Shown here: in pieces, positions 4,730 to 5,652 of the stretch
Numbering within the stretch: position 1 is the first letter of the stretch
How the letters are laid out: every line of letters starts with the position of its first letter
Origin: Flavobacterium sp.
Lineage (GTDB): Bacteria; Bacteroidota; Bacteroidia; Flavobacteriales; Flavobacteriaceae
NCBI GenBank assembly: GCA_030152225.1
Contig: JASLHL010000321.1
Span: 1-5,652, forward strand
Reading direction: 5' to 3'
Length of the DNA stretch: 5,652 bases
Program-made: the position numbers and the translations under genes
Notes under the pieces: generated by a model
Seen by the model: the letters and a program-made list of their open reading frames with translations, nothing else
Database searches by the model: none
Told to the model about the DNA's origin: nothing

Positions 4730-5652
4730 ATGTTTTTAAAAAAACTCGTATTTCTCTTTTGTCTAACCCTTAGTGGAGGCTTTTGCTATAGCATACCTGC
4801 TAAAAACAATGTCGACTATAAGAATTGGTCCTTATCTGATTTACTGTTCAGCATCAATTCTGACCTGTTAAACCCTACGGATAAGGAAATTTATCTTGAA
4901 TACTACTTACAAAAAGCGAAGAGAGAACAAGTCCCTGAAGCGATTATTGTTGGTTATCGAAAAAAAGTTCTCTTAGCAAAAGATTATGATCTAAAGAATA
5001 CCTACGCGGATAGTTTGCTTCAATTTACATTAGAATTAAAAGACATTCAAGCCATAGGAACAGCATATAATGTAAAAAGTCATGTAGAATATGTTAACAA
5101 GAATTATAAAAAAGCATTAGAGTATAGTTTAAAATCTGAAGATTATTTACAAAAATCACAAGATGAATATACACTCAATAAAGTAAAAGGATCCATTGGC
5201 TCTATTTACTATCACTTAGAAGAATATGAAAAATCAGAAAAAGCAACGAAAGAAGCCCTCTTATATTATCAAAGTAAGCTTCACGATACAAGTAACGCCT
5301 ATAACAATCTTAGGGGCTATATAACCAATGTTTTCGCTCTAAGTAAAACAAATTTTCGTCAACAAAAAAATGATACCATTCAACTCTTAATTAATGAAGG
5401 TTATCAAGCCATAGATCGCCTTAATTCCAAAGACAAGGTATTAGAAACAGCTTATTTTGATTTAATCAATGGGATGTACAACCACAGATTAAAACACTAT
5501 TCTATTGCGGACTCCTTATTAACAAGATCATTAGTACCAATACAAACTAATGGTGATTTTGCCAACGAGCATTTAGCTTATTTGTATTTAGGAAAAAATG
5601 CATGGGAAACCAATCAGCGAGAAAAAGCCCTACCCTATTTTGAAAAGATTGA
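4730..5652 (+). CDS. Exported tetratricopeptide-repeat protein, possibly the N-terminal part of a membrane-bound regulator (C-terminus cut by window edge)
   Basis: The ATG at 4730 opens a frame that stays open to the right edge, giving 307 residues. Residues 1-20 form a signal peptide or N-terminal anchor (Lys-Lys at 4-5, core LVFLFCLTL); Cys19 follows Phe18, which is not a lipobox. The remainder is helical. TPR-like hairpins are visible at about 108-141 (AYNVKSHVEYVNKNYKKALEY pattern), about 150-183 (GSIYYHLEEYEKSEKATKEAL) and about 281-307 (AYLYLGKNAWETNQREKAL), with degenerate helical repeats between. TPR arrays bind proteins or peptides. In flavobacteria, proteins with a signal sequence and TPRs often continue into a membrane helix and a cytoplasmic AraC- or LuxR-type helix-turn-helix, at a total of about 500-570 residues; nothing in the window shows that part, so a regulator role is inference. 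It is divergent from the lipoprotein gene, and its upstream region carries several repeats. Confidence 0.85.
   Translation, partial: MFLKKLVFLFCLTLSGGFCYSIPAKNNVDYKNWSLSDLLFSINSDLLNPTDKEIYLEYYLQKAKREQVPEAIIVGYRKKVLLAKDYDLKNTYADSLLQFTLELKDIQAIGTAYNVKSHVEYVNKNYKKALEYSLKSEDYLQKSQDEYTLNKVKGSIGSIYYHLEEYEKSEKATKEALLYYQSKLHDTSNAYNNLRGYITNVFALSKTNFRQQKNDTIQLLINEGYQAIDRLNSKDKVLETAYFDLINGMYNHRLKHYSIADSLLTRSLVPIQTNGDFANEHLAYLYLGKNAWETNQREKALPYFEKI

Noticed and set aside
4788..4790. Cys19 of the TPR protein as a lipidation site
   Set aside because: Cys19 is preceded by Gly-Gly-Phe; a phenylalanine at -1 does not fit a lipobox.

Overview
The window looks like chromosomal DNA from an AT-rich member of the Bacteroidota, most probably a flavobacterium (for example Flavobacterium, Myroides or a relative). 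Three things point there: promoters of the Bacteroidota type (TTG, 19-20 bases, then TAnnTTTG); A-rich leaders with little Shine-Dalgarno signal; and the protein types present, namely a secreted patatin joined to an outer-membrane barrel, a short lipoprotein, and an exported TPR protein. Genus assignment is inference only.

Layout. Positions 1-3300 hold a two-gene minus-strand operon. uvrC (nucleotide excision repair) comes first, and 27 bases after its stop a patatin-like phospholipase with POTRA and barrel regions begins; its C-terminus runs off the left edge. A well-formed promoter sits directly in front of uvrC, and a strong bidirectional hairpin terminator lies just upstream, so close that its U-tract is also the uvrC -33 element.

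Positions 3301-3821 hold no large gene. They contain a 54-codon reading frame for a two-helix membrane protein, a weaker 23-codon frame, a perfect 18-bp palindrome and a cluster of TTCCGG-type repeats. Positions 3822-4403 (minus) encode a 193-residue predicted lipoprotein of unknown function.

A 326-base divergent intergenic region (4404-4729) separates the lipoprotein gene from a plus-strand gene that runs off the right edge. That gene encodes an exported TPR protein, visible for 307 residues. The intergenic region is unusually rich in structure: a clear promoter for the lipoprotein with a perfect 9-bp inverted repeat over its -33 box, two copies of a 17-bp direct repeat, a 14-bp element repeated at a 20-bp period, and a 14-bp palindrome.

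uvrC and the patatin are probably co-transcribed but functionally unrelated. The lipoprotein and the TPR protein form a divergent pair that may share regulation. In this phylum, proteins with this N-terminal plan often end in a membrane helix and a DNA-binding domain, but that part would lie outside the window. I saw no CRISPR array, tRNA, rRNA or insertion sequence. The most interesting parts are the 4404-4729 control region and the small-gene region at 3415-3800.
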